Of a DNA stretch of 64,000 nucleotides, positions 35,612-48,756 are shown piece by piece. Source of the stretch: Isoetes taiwanensis (Eukaryota; Streptophyta; Lycopodiopsida; Isoetales; Isoetaceae). The position numbers and the translations under genes were made by a program. Location: contig JAJEKV010000298.1 of NCBI GenBank assembly GCA_021234155.1, positions 248,001-312,000 on the forward strand, given 5' to 3'. A model generated the notes under the pieces. The model ran no database searches, was not told the DNA's origin, and worked only from the letters and a program-made list of their open reading frames with translations. How positions within the stretch are numbered: position 1 is the stretch's first letter; each line of letters begins with the position of its first letter.

Positions 35612-36517
35612 TTGATGAAAATTATTTCTTGGAATATGAGAGGTATAAAAGGACCTCTCAAGAGAAAAAGGGCCCTTATTGCCCTTAGAGAATTGAAAGC
35701 CAATATTCTTCTCCTCCAAGAACATAGGCTCCCCTCTTTTGAATCTGAAAGACTTGGAAGTTGGGTGGACCCAAATAGTGACTCAATTTGGACTGCTGCT
35801 GATGGAACTCGGGGTGGCACTTACACTATTTGGAGTGGATTAAAATATCTATACAGATTCTGTCACAACTTGGGAAGATGGACAGTTGTGGTTCTTGAAA
35901 TAGAAGGGAAACCAAGCTGCTATTCTTAATGTATATGCTTCTCTGAGATCCAACGGAAAAGAGCAATTCAATGGACTCAAGCGAATGAATGGATATCTAG
36001 AAATAGGCATATCCCAAACCTATTGCTAGCGAGGAGACTTCAATAACACTCCAATTTGGGATCCCGAAAATTTTGGGTAGAAGAATTAACATGAATAGGA
36101 AAGAAAGCGCTTGGGACCAATTTATGGTGCATTTACGCCACATCCCACCTTCCTCCTCTAATGTCTATTCTTGGAGCAACAAAAGAAAAGGTGATAATAG
36201 AACTTATTGTTTGCTGGACAGATACTATATCTGCAACAAATCCCTGCCCTCATGGGATAATATGATTGTATCTAGTGATATTAGTTCATCAATATCTGAC
36301 CACTTCCGAGATATTAGAGAACTGAGATAAGCTCCTCTAAGGGGGCTCTAATATCCCTTTCAAATTGAACCTTTGAGCTTTGAAGATGAAATCTTTATTT
36401 GCTTTCAGGGAGTTCTACTTGATCTCCTAAAGTCCATAGCAATTCATTCTTCAGTAAGATGAAGCAGGCCAAAGGTTGGATTAAATCATGGGGCAGAGAA
36501 TGGTTCAGGAAAAGGAA
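35612..36517 (+). pseudogene. LINE ORF2 endonuclease (unit 2)
   Basis: The first 105 residues match unit 1; a frameshift at about 35914 (CCAAGCTGC for CCAACTGC) ends the frame. The remaining motifs (GDFN region about 36030-36060, SISDHF about 36285-36305) are readable in other frames. It is interrupted by the foldback element at 36518. Confidence 0.7.
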
Positions 36518-37034
36518 CATTAGGGTTTTTTTGAGATTAAAAAGGGCCTTCAAAACATGCCAACTAAGCCAAATGAAGATAAATGAACTACCAAGGAAAA
36601 CCAAGGCTGTGGGTCGGTCCAAAAGCAGTTATAACTAACTCACTGGATCATATTTTATAGCATAGCTATTGATAGAAAAGTCCAAATGAGCTCTCGTTTA
36701 GTGCAATAGATAGATCTCGTTGAGATCTTTCCAATCTTAGGTGATTTGCACATATTTTAACCACTTATGATTGTCAAAGCGCAAAAAATATGGTTTTACC
36801 ATTTTTACTATCCTCTGGGGCTAAAAGATATGCAAAACCACCCAAGGTTGGAAAGATCTATTGCACCAAACAAAGGCTCATTTGGAACACCTATCAACAT
36901 TTATGCTAGAAAATGTGATCCAAGTTACTGCTTATTTTCTTGGCTGGATTCGGTACGTTTTTTTCGATTGGTAGTTCTATAACTTAATCGCGATTCTTAG
37001 AAGGCCCTTTTATGATCTCAAAAAATCCCTAATG
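36518..37034. mobile_element. Foldback MITE in LINE (unit 2)
   Basis: Second copy of the insertion at 21480-22012, at the identical site and with identical end joins; 517 bp here because of small deletions. Confidence 0.85.
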
Positions 37035-38126
37035 AGAATAGAAATATGATGTTTATAAGCGGATGAAGGAGATTAGGACATCACTCTTTTTGGAGACAAA
37101 GATAATCGGGAACTTCAAAAAGCGAGGAGCTAGAGTTGGAGAATAGAGTCAAACACATTGAGGAAGGAGGCCAAATCTCGCGGCAATCAAGACCAGATGC
37201 AAAACATATAAATTCAATGGACAAAGGAAGCTCGACATATTTCTTTAGGGCAGCTAAGAACAAGATATGCAACAATGGTATTACAAAGGTCAAAATTTCA
37301 CGGGGTACACGAGGATATGCAACAATGGTACTACAAAGGTCAAAACTTCACGAGGGGTACTATAATTGACAAAGCGAGAAGGACATTGAAGGGTACTTCC
37401 ACATGGAATACTCAACTATTTTTGGCCGGTCGGCCGGTACAAGAGGATACACTCGGGGGAACTTCTTCAAGGATATCCCCGGCTATCCAGATCCCAAGGA
37501 AGATGATCTTCTTGCAATACCATCACAAAGAGAAATCTGGGACACTATTAAATCTCGGCAATAGAGAAGAGCGGGACCGGATGGATTCCCTCAGTTCTAC
37601 ACTAAATTTTGGGAGATTATGACGGATGACCTTACTCTTTTTGTCCAAGGGGCATGGAAAGCCAATAAAGCTGGCTCCACGCCATCAATCACCGGGCACA
37701 TTGCTTTAATTCCTAAAGTGGAAAATCCGAGCTTTAGGAGGCTGGAGGCCAATTTCACTAACAAATACATCCTATAAGATCTTGGCCAAAATCTTGGCAA
37801 ATAGACTATGCCCCTTACGCAAAAAAGTAATAAACCCTTGCCAATCACTGCTTTCCTCCCAACGGAAGCATTTTGGACAATTAACTTTGGGGCCTCTCGA
37901 AGGGTTGCCTTGGAGCAGAGACTCTCAAATCAAGGATGTATGTTGCTCAAACTTGATTTCAAGCGTGCCTATGATACAATTATTGGTAATTCCTTTAAAA
38001 GGCCATGAATCACATAGGCTTTTGAGGAGAGAATATCTGAGGGAAAGTACGGGTTTTAATGCTACAATTTGCCTCGGCATTACTCATAAATGGAACCCCT
38101 ACCAAACTTTTTCAATGCAAGAGGGG
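37035..38126 (+). pseudogene. LINE RT, N-terminal part (unit 2)
   Basis: Counterpart of 22013-23084. Fragments such as KLDFKRAYDTI are recognisable (frame from 37808). Cut at the junction with DIRS before the catalytic motif. Confidence 0.65.
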
Positions 38127-38425
38127 GAAAAGCTGGCGGGAGGGTGTTGGAAAGGGCTAGCAAAAGCGATCCACATGATGAGGTCCCTAGCGCTCATCCA
38201 AGAGGCAAAAACCTGAAGGAGGCAGAGAAAATTCGTCAAAGGCGGGATCTTGGAAAGATAATCAGCCCACTCATTCTCAAAGCGTGGAACCGGCCTGGAT
38301 CCAGCCCGAATATGGTGCTGAGATAGCAAAAAATTAGTACTTCAAACTGGCAAAAATGAAAACGGGGAGATCGCGAAACGCCGTGCGCAATAAAAAGAAC
38401 ACATTACGATTGTCCCCACGAGCTA

Positions 38426-39640
38426 TCACCGTGAGTTAGTTAGCAGCGAGACCTGCCATTTGCGGGATGGAAAAAGAGCAAAAAGTTCACGCCAAGTGGA
38501 TGATTGGAGGCGGGCATGCGGAGAAGTCCCGAGAAAAAGAAAGAAGTTGAACCTTGGGACGTGAAAGCCAACCACCCCATCCCTCATCAGTGGCATCAAA
38601 ACCCAGGTAGGCGACCACGGAAAGGCGGCCCCAAAGGGGCTCTGGTCGGTGATAAATCGGGGTTTTGCCAAAGTGGACCTCCTGTTTTGCAAGGGGAGAT
38701 AGTAGAAGGGGGTATCCCAAAGGTTGGCCAGGCTTGGAGTCGGCATGAAGGCCACAAGATAAAGGCAGCACAAAAAGATGACCCAAGACCAAGCGTAGGG
38801 ATTGGATAAAGCCAAGGAAGCGGGCAATCAGGCGGTGGTGACATTTTTGGGAAGATAAGAGAAGAGCGAGAGGCGGAGAACCCGTTCCTTCTTAGCAGAA
38901 ATAATGAAAAGAAACCCTCATGAGCATCCACTATGGAAACCTAAGAAGATTGTGCGATGGGAGAGCGAAACCGACACTTCTTCCAAGCTAGGAGAAAACC
39001 GGACTGCTTGCAAGTCCGGAAAATGGCGCGAATCTGGTAAAACTTCGGGCGTGACCGGCACAAGAATAGAATATCATCAGCGTAGGGTAGAGCAGCGGAT
39101 GCCCGACCTGTAAACCGAACTATACAATGTCGACTAATTTGGTAAAGACAAAGGGGCTGAAGCTAGACCAAAGGGAGGACATTAAAGACATAGAAGCTGA
39201 CCATCAAGACCAAAACCAAAAGAAAGTCTGATGAGGGAGGCGGATCGTGACATGGTGATAGCGGTTTGGGGTCGGCGGCAAAGAGAAAGTCGTTGGGCAA
39301 ACTCAAATGTGACAATAGTTCGAGGGACTCATACAGAAAGGAGGGATAGTCAAGAAGGAGTTAGGATAGCGCGAGATCCAAGATGAGACGAAATTTGTTT
39401 TAGGCCTTTGGGACTGACCCCAAGGGGAGCAGAAGAAAGGGCGAGAGGAGATCGGGAAGCGGCACACGGTCGCATAAAGATCGGCTATAGCTTGAGTGAG
39501 CAAAGTCTAGGTGGGCAGACACGGACCCAGTGGTTTGGGTGGCGAAAAAATGAGGCCGAGGACGTGGATGACCAAGGAAGGCGATAACCAAAGCTGTATC
39601 CAACTCAACACCTGTTGTGAGGAGCAAATGGATTGCCAAA
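38426..39640 (-). pseudogene. DIRS RT and RNase H (unit 3)
   Basis: Strongly frameshifted. Recognisable pieces are the SPWGQSQRPKTNFVSSW stretch (a shifted reading of the RT entry motif, 39503-39303) and LGFDATDEGWGGWL of RNase H (38792-38487). The RT catalytic region near 39120-39060 is too altered to read. Confidence 0.65.
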
Positions 39641-40239
39641 AAGGAAGGGGCGCATGGGGCGGTCCAGGACTATATAGCGAAGCCAAACCATCCATTTGGG
39701 GAGGGTCGATGCCAAGATGAGGGATGGCCAGATGTGAGCGGGCACATTACGAAAAGAGGCCACAAACTGTAAGTAAACAACCTAGCAACAAATGGAAAAC
39801 ATCAAACCAAGTAGGGCAATGGGATCCATGTAGCACCATGCAAGCCTATAACCCACCAGTTGAGTTAAACCAACACAAGCTCAAACCTAAAACCTGGCGT
39901 ACAAAATATAACCCATGCAACCTTTAACCCCGTGGAGAAAAAATTCCCGAATACTAGAAAAAAAACTTTCGAGGCAAGCACAACACATACTTAAACAACA
40001 TTTCAACCTGCATGCCCCACACGGGGGAAGGTACCCCCAATTCATCAACACCACCCCAACAATGATCGACTATCACCCTAACCGTTGTAACCATAAAATA
40101 ATGGTAACCAACAAACTCAAACCTAAGAACAACAAACGTGAGCTAACAAAGAATGGGACGAGCCAACAACATTCAATGAATACCATACATAATAGTGTTG
40201 CTTTAACCTCCAAACAGAGAAAAATCGAGGGGAACATGA

Positions 40240-40755
40240 ATCATGGATAGGGTCGAGAAAAAAATGGAGTCGGAGGCCGGCACCAAAGGACAGGGTGGAA
40301 TCAAAAAGTGGCGAGGAGGAGTGCTAGGAGATCCAGAGCATTAAGCGCGAGCATGGCAAAGTTTCAATCTGATGGCCAAGGCGACCACAAAAGTACAAAA
40401 AGGACGAGAAACCGGGATCTAGATGAAGAGAGCTGGGGCGAGGCCTTGTGCAAAGAAGGAAGAGCCGTGGAGGGAGCAGAGGTTTTTGAAGCCGAGGGAA
40501 TCACGGTGCATTGCCGAAACTAGCTTCAATTTCACGGAATCATCAGCCGAGATAAAAGCGGGGCCGCATGGTCATCAAAATCCAAAAGCGACATCATAGC
40601 CTTAGCGTCGGCAATAATCAAAAACTTCATCCCTGCGGAGTGGCGGCCTTACCTTCCTCAATAATCGAAAATCCCTATGGGGCAGAGGGAACAAAGGCAT
40701 CAAGCGGGCATGAAGCTCCGGAATCTTGACTCAGGTAACAAAGGGAACTCATATT
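40240..40755 (-). pseudogene. DIRS gag (unit 3)
   Basis: Matches gag of unit 1 at DNA level but with indels throughout; no frame longer than about 60 codons survives on the coding strand. Confidence 0.55.
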
Positions 40756-41519
40756 GGTGGCTGACGATTCCCTCTTAAAGTTGGGAGCAGGCCAAGGGCG
40801 CTTGGTTCAGACCTCTGGCGAAGCACTTCAAATCTGCTCATGCAAAGCGTCCGGAGTAAAGTGAAAGGCCCGAGAAGGCTCGTAGTACCACCATGTTTGG
40901 AGGATTACCCGGTATTTGAGGGCACCATATCAAAAAGATGGAGAAGGAATGGATGGGCCCGCAGATTGAGCAGGGAATGGTTAAGCCCTATAGAAGGACC
41001 TGCTGAAGCCAGAGAAAAACTGGGGAAGCGGGCCCGGGACAAAAAGAAGCGAAAGAGACAACCAGGATGGACCCGGTAGAACCTAAGTGGGAAGTCAGCA
41101 CCGTGCATCGGCAGGGGAGGGATCGCGGGCATGGCTGAGGAGTTCAAGCGAAGCGAACGAGAGGAGGTGTATGGAGGCACCTCGGGTGCAATAGAAATCG
41201 CAGCCGGCACGCGTGCACTGACAAGACGGTAGTGAGGGGGGTAGAAGAGTCTTGATATACCCAACTTTCTCAGTCGGGCTAAGCCAGAAAAGCTTGAGAT
41301 GTCTTTGGGAGGCCCTCGATCCGCCATCTTTTAAAAAAGTCTAATGTTAAGTCGCGACGCATTAGAACGAGACAAACAACAAAGCGAAAAAAGACATACA
41401 ACGATGGGGGAGAAAAATAAAAAGGATGGGCGATGATGCGGAACCACAACAACACAAACGTGATATCGTCACAACACACACGGGGAAAGACAACTAATGA
41501 CCACGAGACAAAACCTTAG

Positions 41520-42200
41520 CGACCTAGAAAAATGCAAGGGAAAATATAGTCGAGGTGACCCTAGGCGATATGAAAGATCCAAAAGGTGATCTTTGGGGAA
41601 ACAATGACCATAAAACCAGGAAATATCACGGGCAAAATACCAAATTTATAGAGCAAAAATAAAATAACCATAGGGACGTTATAACCAATCATATGCCCAA
41701 GGAGAGAGCAAACTAAAGGTGAAAGCAATCATATGAAGAGATCTAAAAAAAGGTGATCTTTGGGGAAACAATGACCATAAAACCGGACATATGCAAGCAA
41801 ACTATCAAATTTATAGAGCAAAAATTAAAATAACCATGGGGTTGTTATAACCAATCATATGCCCAAGGAGAGAGCAAACTAAAGGTGAAAGCAATCATAT
41901 GACGATCCTAAAAAGTGATACTAGGAAACAATGACCATAAAACTGGAAATATGCAAGCAAAATACCAAATTTATAGAGCAAAAAATAAAACAACCATGGG
42001 GTCGTTATAACCAATCATATGCCCAAGGAGAGAGCAAACTAAAGGTGAAAGCAATCATATGAAAGATCCTAAAGGTGATACTAATGACCATAAACATAAT
42101 AGGAAATATGCAAGCAAAATATCAAATTTATATAGCAAAAAATAAAATAACCATGGGGTTGTTATAACCAATCATATGCCCAAGGAGAGAGCAAACTAGA
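41520..42200 (-). repeat. Tandem repeat in the DIRS leader (unit 3)
   Basis: Counterpart of the 160-bp array, with CAATCATATGCCCAAGG at about 41686, 41850, 42012 and 42169. The last repeat differs slightly from that of units 1 and 2 (TAACCATGGGGTTGTT instead of TAATCATGGGGTCGCT). Confidence 0.75.
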
Positions 42201-43985
42201 GCCCATATAACAAAAAACGGACGACTACTACCGAACAAACATCATAAAGAACCCCTAGGAACAAGGGGTAATCACAAAATCATAGAGCTATCCAACGAAC
42301 CTTGAAACGGAAAAAACTCAAAACAAACTTCAAAACAAACTTGAGAGAAGAGGAGAAGATAGGCAACGTCCAACGACAAAAAGAGGAGCTAACGCCCGAG
42401 AGAACCGGTGCAGGGCATCCCCGTAAAAGCAGGGGATCGAACACAGTATCCCCATTAAAAAGAAGGCGGAGGCGGTGGCGATGGCGGTACGGGAAACAAT
42501 AAAAACAGAACCGAAACAAACAAAAAGGGGGTCTAAAAACACGAGGTGGTGATCGAGCCATAAAGCGGGGGCGAAAGAACAGAGGTAGAGAATCGGCCGG
42601 ATAATAGAAAAGAGAAACGAAATCGGCTGTATTGAAGAAAATTTATCTTGAAAAGAATGGCTGAAAGGAGAAAACGAAGTTTCCCGCCTATCTATGGTAC
42701 ACACAGGAAGAAATTGGATTAAATCTCTACGGCCTAGCAGGAACGGAACCATCCGGGACCGAGGGGCGGATCCGGTCGATGCCCCACTGCCAATCAACTG
42801 CGACGGCAAGCCGAGGGTAGATCTTGCTCCTGCGGTGCATAGGCGATCAAACCAAAGGGATTTTACCAAAAAATGCGAGGCCGAAATCTTGAACCAACAA
42901 ACCACGGATAGGGATAATCGGCGGAACATAGGAAAAAAGGAGGAGCGAGCGGAAGGATTCGTGAAGCCATAACGGCCCGGGCGATTTATCTTGTCGGACA
43001 AAAGCAGAGCCGGTTGATGCCCTACGCCAATCGATCTGGCGGGGGCAAACCCGGGGGCAATTTGCCCAAAGCGAGGGGCCGATCAAACCAACAAAACAAC
43101 CGGAGGAAACCGATCAAACCAACAAAACAAACTGAATAAGCCAGGAAGAATAAACCCAAGAAAGAGAAACCACATATGAAACGTGTTCAATGCATAAAAC
43201 CGGATAAAGCACCCACGAGACTAACCAAGACCGGCTGCCGAAAACTCACTTACTCGCGGCATCCGCGAGGCGTGGCACATGGATTCAAGCAAAGGGAGAG
43301 ATTAAAACCGTAAAAAGAAAATAACAGACTTACCTTAGAGGATCAAAGAAGGACGTGGAAGCGGTAGGGATGAAGAGCGTCGAGGCGACCACCACAAGCT
43401 CGTCTTGGTGTGGATGAAGCTTGTCTTGGTGTGGATGGCTCGGCCGGGTCAAGTCGGGGTGGGAAGCTAGGTAGAGGTGCAAGCGACCAAAGCAAAGCCC
43501 AAGAGAACGCCGATGGCCAATAATGTGGAAAACTGATCTATAAGTAGGAGGGCGAGGAGATGGGGCGTCCCCATCCAAGGAATGACGGTTCTATTGCTAT
43601 CGCAATAGAACCGTGGCATAAGCTGCATATAAAAAACAATCTCAACCGTGATTGTTTGACGAGATGTAGATCTCCAGGAACTATTCACTCATCTAGATGC
43701 ATCCAAAATCGTCCAAAAGGCATATCTTGTGGACTATACTAATTCCTCACCCCACCCTAGGGCTTGCCCTTCAAGAATGAAATAGCAGTAACCAGTAGTA
43801 TGATTAACTAATTCTCCCCTAAAAAACCATTTTGGATTTATCCATTTAGATGTAGCTCTCGATCTGCTGCAAACGACTTTATTCAAGTCGTCCGCTTCAA
43901 ATGAACTGCATGCAAATTCAAATTCTCGATTTGGGTACATGCAAATCAGATCAAAATCTAGAACCCAAAACTAGAAAAGGTTGGC

Positions 43986-44770
43986 ATGTCCATAAAAAAT
44001 AGGCCTTTAATTTCTATTGTTAGGCCCGGAAAAGCATTTCTCTTTACGGCAAAAATGAATCGGAGGGCAGTATCTTCTTGCACAACGTCCAGAAAGTCTG
44101 AACAGGATGAATTTTCTACTTTAAATGCGGATCTCAGTGCAGATGTAGAAAAAAGAGCTCGGGAATTCTTAGAACTGGAACCCCTTTTTACAGATTTTGA
44201 AATTGAAACAGCAGATGGGAGCATTATTCAGGCAAATAGAGTCGTATTGGTGAACAGATCCCCTGTTTTTGCAGCAATGCTTCATCAGGAAATGGAAGAG
44301 AAAAAATTAGGAAGAATGAAGCTGTTAGACGAAGACCCAATATCGGTGAAATCGTTTATATCTTTTCTGTATAAAGGAAAGATTTGCATGCAAGAAATGG
44401 AGCAGAATTGCAAGTCCCTTTTGAAGCTTGCTAACAAATACGGTGTTCAATTAATGAAGAGTGCATGCGAGGGATTTCTTTCCTGTAAGATAAATGATGA
44501 TAACGTCTTAGAATTGCTGGAGCTTGCCAATGCAGCGAATGCAGACTGCTTGAAAGAATTTGCCTTACAGTACTTTGCAGTGCAACTCAAGAGGATCATG
44601 GAGAAACCACATTTTAACGAGCTAAGCTAAAAGAGACTGATCCTAATTTTGTCATCAACATCTTTCACCAGATTTTGACAAGGCCAGACATCACTATTGG
44701 AATTCCCTATGATGTTCGGAAGATCAAATCTTTTGGGTCGCAACTATTCAAGCATGTCATTCTGGACTAG
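43986..44770 (+). pseudogene. BTB/POZ protein copy (unit 3, 5-bp duplication)
   Basis: Nearly identical to the intact copy until about 44622, where GAGCTAAGCTAAAAG replaces GAGCTAAAAG. The 5-bp duplication creates a stop at 44628-44630 after NELS, leaving 214 residues. That product would keep the whole BTB domain and most of the BACK-like helices but lose the last ~46 residues. The rest of the original frame continues unbroken to the old stop at 44768-44770. Since the surrounding sequence is clean, this change may be real. Confidence 0.75.
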
Positions 44771-45369
44771 GTACAAGCCATCTTCATTTTATGTTTTAAT
44801 CTGTGAATCTGGTTTTATTCCAATCGAGGATTAAAACTGTATTCATTATTATAGAATTGTTCTTGTTCTTCTACTGATGTTTACTTTGTTGATTATTTTC
44901 TACGTTCAGTATGACACGCTCGTTTCCAAAAGTATCTCAAGGTACAAATTCTATATGCTGTGAAACAGGTTACTAAACACATTCTAACAGTTTCTAAGTC
45001 CATAAGTTTCTTGTGTGGGTTGCAGAACGCACTCTTTTTCAATTAGAATGGGCTTCTTGTTTCTGCTGGTCAAAGGAAAATGGCTTAAAAGATCAAAGCA
45101 GAATTTTGACTTTGAGCACTCTGGTTCTTGCCTTATGCAAGAACATATTGTCGTGATGGCTGTCATTACTCATTTATTTTTGGGATCTAGACCCCTCACT
45201 CGACCATGATCAATTTTATAATCCTTTACTTATTGGTAGTATTGATACTGTTTTCATTCATCTCTCAATGCTAAAACTGCATCATGCTCGAGAACACCGC
45301 AGACGCATCAAGGATCACTTATCATACTGTTGTATGCTATACAATAATATACATGGATGACTCTCAAAA

Positions 45370-46843
45370 CTACAATCTAAATTTTGAAAGAGCCGCATCA
45401 CGAATAGAAATTAAATTTCGTTGGATCTCTCGTGCCAATATACCTTCTACCAATCCTACAGGTAGCCAAAGTTTTGGTTGCACATCAACTACATAGGACA
45501 AACATGTTTCTGTGTTTGTAAATGTTGCATCCATCTTCGGCTGCAAAACAAAATCAAAGCAGCAATTACCAACCAGAAATGCCTCGGAGGTAAAAAATAA
45601 TCAAATAACCTATTAATAATAAGCTGATAGCCAGAAATGCATTAATAAGCTGATAGCCAGAAATGCATTATAAGCAGAAGGAATTGGGTTACAAGATCTG
45701 TAGTTGAGATGCTTGCTGAAAGGGATAGTTGCTTGTTTAGGAGACACCCAAGAAATTCAGGTGAGAGAGATTATGTAGCTGCAATTGGTAATTTTATTCT
45801 GTGGACTATGAAGAATAGCTCTTTAGTTATAGTTTCCTGTTGCTCATGTTATAGTGGATGGAAAGCTAGTAGAGCTCCCAAACTTCCCACTATGTCTCTC
45901 CTTCACCAAACAAATCAATTATTTTATAGTGCATTCCAGGGTAATGCTGAATATAGCTGGTAATTATCATGAGCTGTATTGCTACATGTAAAACCAAACT
46001 TTCTCCATGGCTTGCACTTCAAATGTATATCTAATCAAAGTATACTACTAATTATTATTGTAATGCGAATACATGCTGCAAATTCCTTATCATCGAGTTA
46101 ACAAAAGGAAGAATGTTGTCACATTCTACATTCTCGACTCTTAATCGTTCAATAGAATTCGTCAAGGTCGGTCACCAAGAAGAAAGATTGGGATGCTTAA
46201 TCAGATTTGGCTAATTTTAATGCCAATCCAACTTATCTTGTAATGGGATCCATGGCACCCCATTGCCATTCCAATGATGTTGCATAATATAGATTGAAAA
46301 TGTTCCTTTGATTGTGACCTACTGTCTTAAAAACATACTATTGTTTTGGCAAAAGAAAACCTTTAACATACACATTTCCGGGCGCCAAGACCCCTTGAAT
46401 ATTTCAAAATCCCCTTCCATCATCTCAAAGTTGATGGCACAATGTGTCTTATCATTTAATGCCTCTAGAGGAATCTACATTACGTTTACAATTCCCTTTG
46501 CTCTAAACTTGATGCCAAGTGCAAGGTTACGCTCTCAATCTAGTAACAATTTCCATCATAATAATGTTACTATCAGATTCCTAGGGTAAAAGAAAAGTTT
46601 AAAGCACACCTGAAGAAACGTTGCCCCATCTGGCCTTCTTTCCAGCATCTGACACTCTGCAAGGCTCGGAACAAAATTGGTGAGCTTCTCATAATCTGTC
46701 AAAAGCTCCCAAACGATTTGCAGAGGAGACGCAATCTTAATGCCAATTAACTTTCTGCAGGGATTTATGACGTCTACTTGGCAGGTCATCAACACCATGA
46801 CTTGCAGATGACTTTCATTGCTCTCTGCAAATTTTCTGAACAT
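45370..46843 (-). CDS. SRPBCC (polyketide cyclase/START-like) gene copy, 5'-incomplete (unit 3)
   Basis: The best copy for the upstream exon (about 46840-46610): it reads through WELLTDYEKLTNFVPSLAEC and RRPDGATFLQ, then meets a CAG/GTGTGC donor. The middle exon is about 46539-46370, and the last exon is 45540-45370 with LSYVVDVQPKLWLPVGLVEG and a TAG stop. The middle exon has one in-frame TAG (NVM followed by stop, about 46478) where unit 1 reads NVTE (a CTCTGT/CTACAT difference at a CTG), and its donor CCTG is altered to CACA. Both could be consensus errors. Convergent with the BTB copy. Confidence 0.65.
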
Positions 46844-47125
46844 AAAGGAGCTTCATCAACATCACCTACTCTTCAGCAAGAAAGCTACAAGTTTTTTGCT
46901 TCCCATCTGCAGTCAACATATCACAATGCAGCTCTACCTTCTCACCTCATGTTTTCTTGATGTTTCAAACTACTAGTGCTGGTCATAACTGTTTGAATTA
47001 GTCTTGTGACTAGAAACACTTGTTTTCTCCCCTTCATTAGTCTGCTTTCTAATAGCAGAACAATGTATAGTTTTTATTAATTATTGGAAAAAATATCTCT
47101 TACTCTCAAAAAAAAAAAAAGAAAA

Positions 47126-47812
47126 AGAATGCACATATGAAATCTACCACACACACCATAGCATCTGCGACGCAGATGCATCCTGCCATATCTAGATAGT
47201 ACATCGTCTAGAACCCCCCCACTGGTAGATTCAACGTAAGGGAGAAACTACAAGCACATAGAATCCTCGAAGCATCTGGGCTGTTGGTTAACACTTACCA
47301 CCGTCCCATACCAGTGGCAAATGCAACCTCACCAATCTCCAAGGAATCCCTTAGATAAGCTAATCCAGTCATCTAGTAGTGTTGGCATAAAATCACGTAT
47401 ATAGATAGCAAGATAATAATACAAGATAACACATGTATTCCTGCTAGCTATCAAACATCTTGCACATGACTCCATGTATTAGTAACATGCATAAGTAGTA
47501 TCAAGTAAAGTGATCATAAAGCAAGGACTGACGGACTGCAAGAATACACATATAGAATCCACCACACACACCATAGCATTTGCCACGCATATGCACCCTG
47601 CCATATCTAGATAGTACGTCGTCTAGACCCCCTTCCCCCAACTGGTGAATCCAATACAAGGGAGAAACTACAAATACATAGAATCCTCAGAGCATCTAAA
47701 CTACTGGTTAACACTTACCATCGTCCCATACCAATGGCAAATGCAACCTCATCAGTCCCCAAAGAATCCGTTAGATAAGCCAATCCACGCATCTAGTAGT
47801 GCTGGCATAAAA
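47126..47812. repeat. Pair of ~270-bp direct repeats (unit 3)
   Basis: Counterpart of 16988-17673, almost identical to unit 1. Confidence 0.75.
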
Positions 47813-47923
47813 CTCCCTAAGACGAGTACTTACTGCACTCATGTAAGTATCAAAGATACAAGCATAGAGCATAGATCCATCTTGGATTTGTTGCTTTCAC
47901 TAGACTATTGATATACATGATAT

Positions 47924-48756
47924 TGTCCTATGGAGATACCATCCATCTACCTCACCAACACTCACAAGATTTCGATATGGACAAGCATAAGCTTATCCTT
48001 ACAGAAGAATAAGTAGAGGCCGTTATTCAGTAGTAGAGATTGAACCGCTTTGCACTTCGAAAAAAGCGGTCGGCCAATATGGCTAAGGCTTCCCATACAG
48101 AGACACATGGAATCAAGGTAGTATGATCTGCCAATAGATGACCATCACACCACCAGACTTATTTAAGGAGGTCTTAATTCTTTATATGCTAAATGCTTAA
48201 GGTCTGCATCTAGCACAAATCTTTAGCATGGAACTGACAGTCGATTAGTCCATCACCATAAGGCTTACCAAGATTAAGCCCCAAAATGCACTGCAACTTT
48301 GCTTATGTCTAGTTCCTTATGCCAATTTCCTTCTCCTTGCCTCGAGTGCCTCTTTTCTTTTTCATCTAAGGTATTCTGCCTTTCGACTCCCTTGTAACTT
48401 GCAACCACCGCTTCTTAACTTGCACCCACTACCTCTTTATTACAGGCTCCTGCCAACATGGCAATGCCATATAGCAGTTAATGGCAACATATCGATCTGT
48501 CGGAAGCAGGTCTGGCAACCCAGGTCCATTTTTTACTGAACAGTTACGCTCCTATAAGCAGCTTGTTGGTGGCGTTCCCGATATTTGGAGTGCTTACCTT
48601 TTCATTATTAAAATAACCTTAAAGGTTATTAATGCCTTTTGTATTACTTTATAGGTAGAACATTAACCATAGCTTCTACATAAGCCATGTAATGTCTATC
48701 ATTGTCTCAACCTTACAACCCCACATAGATTCTCAGAGTTCGAGGCCATATTTCAT
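47924..48756 (-). mobile_element. Ty3/gypsy 3' LTR, distal part, split by the LINE
   Basis: Together with 58192-58249 this forms one LTR of about 0.9 kb. The LINE lies inside it, flanked by ATATTTCAT on both sides (48748-48756 and 58183-58191). The outer end at 47924 is proposed from TGTCC, the inverse of the LTR start at 58249. Confidence 0.5.

Larger units (their letters stand above)
23085..38126. repeat. 15-kb tandem unit 2
   Basis: Begins where LINE sequence CAATGCAAGAGGGG joins DIRS sequence AAAAACCGGG (about 23084/23085). The two sides are unrelated apart from a few shared bases (GCAA). This unit has the highest density of small indels and substitutions, including in genes that are clean in units 1 and 3. 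Confidence 0.9.
33657..38126 (+). mobile_element. LINE, 5' part (unit 2)
   Basis: Same structure as unit 1: ORF1, endonuclease, foldback insertion, start of RT, then the LINE/DIRS junction near 38127. Heavily frameshifted. Confidence 0.8.
38127..43617 (-). mobile_element. DIRS/PAT-like element, 5' part (unit 3)
   Basis: Same truncated content as in unit 2. Its end repeat X (about 43460-43617) has the cleanest version of the terminal palindrome: ACGGTTCTATTGC, TATC, GCAATAGAACCGT (13-bp perfect arms). Confidence 0.85.
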
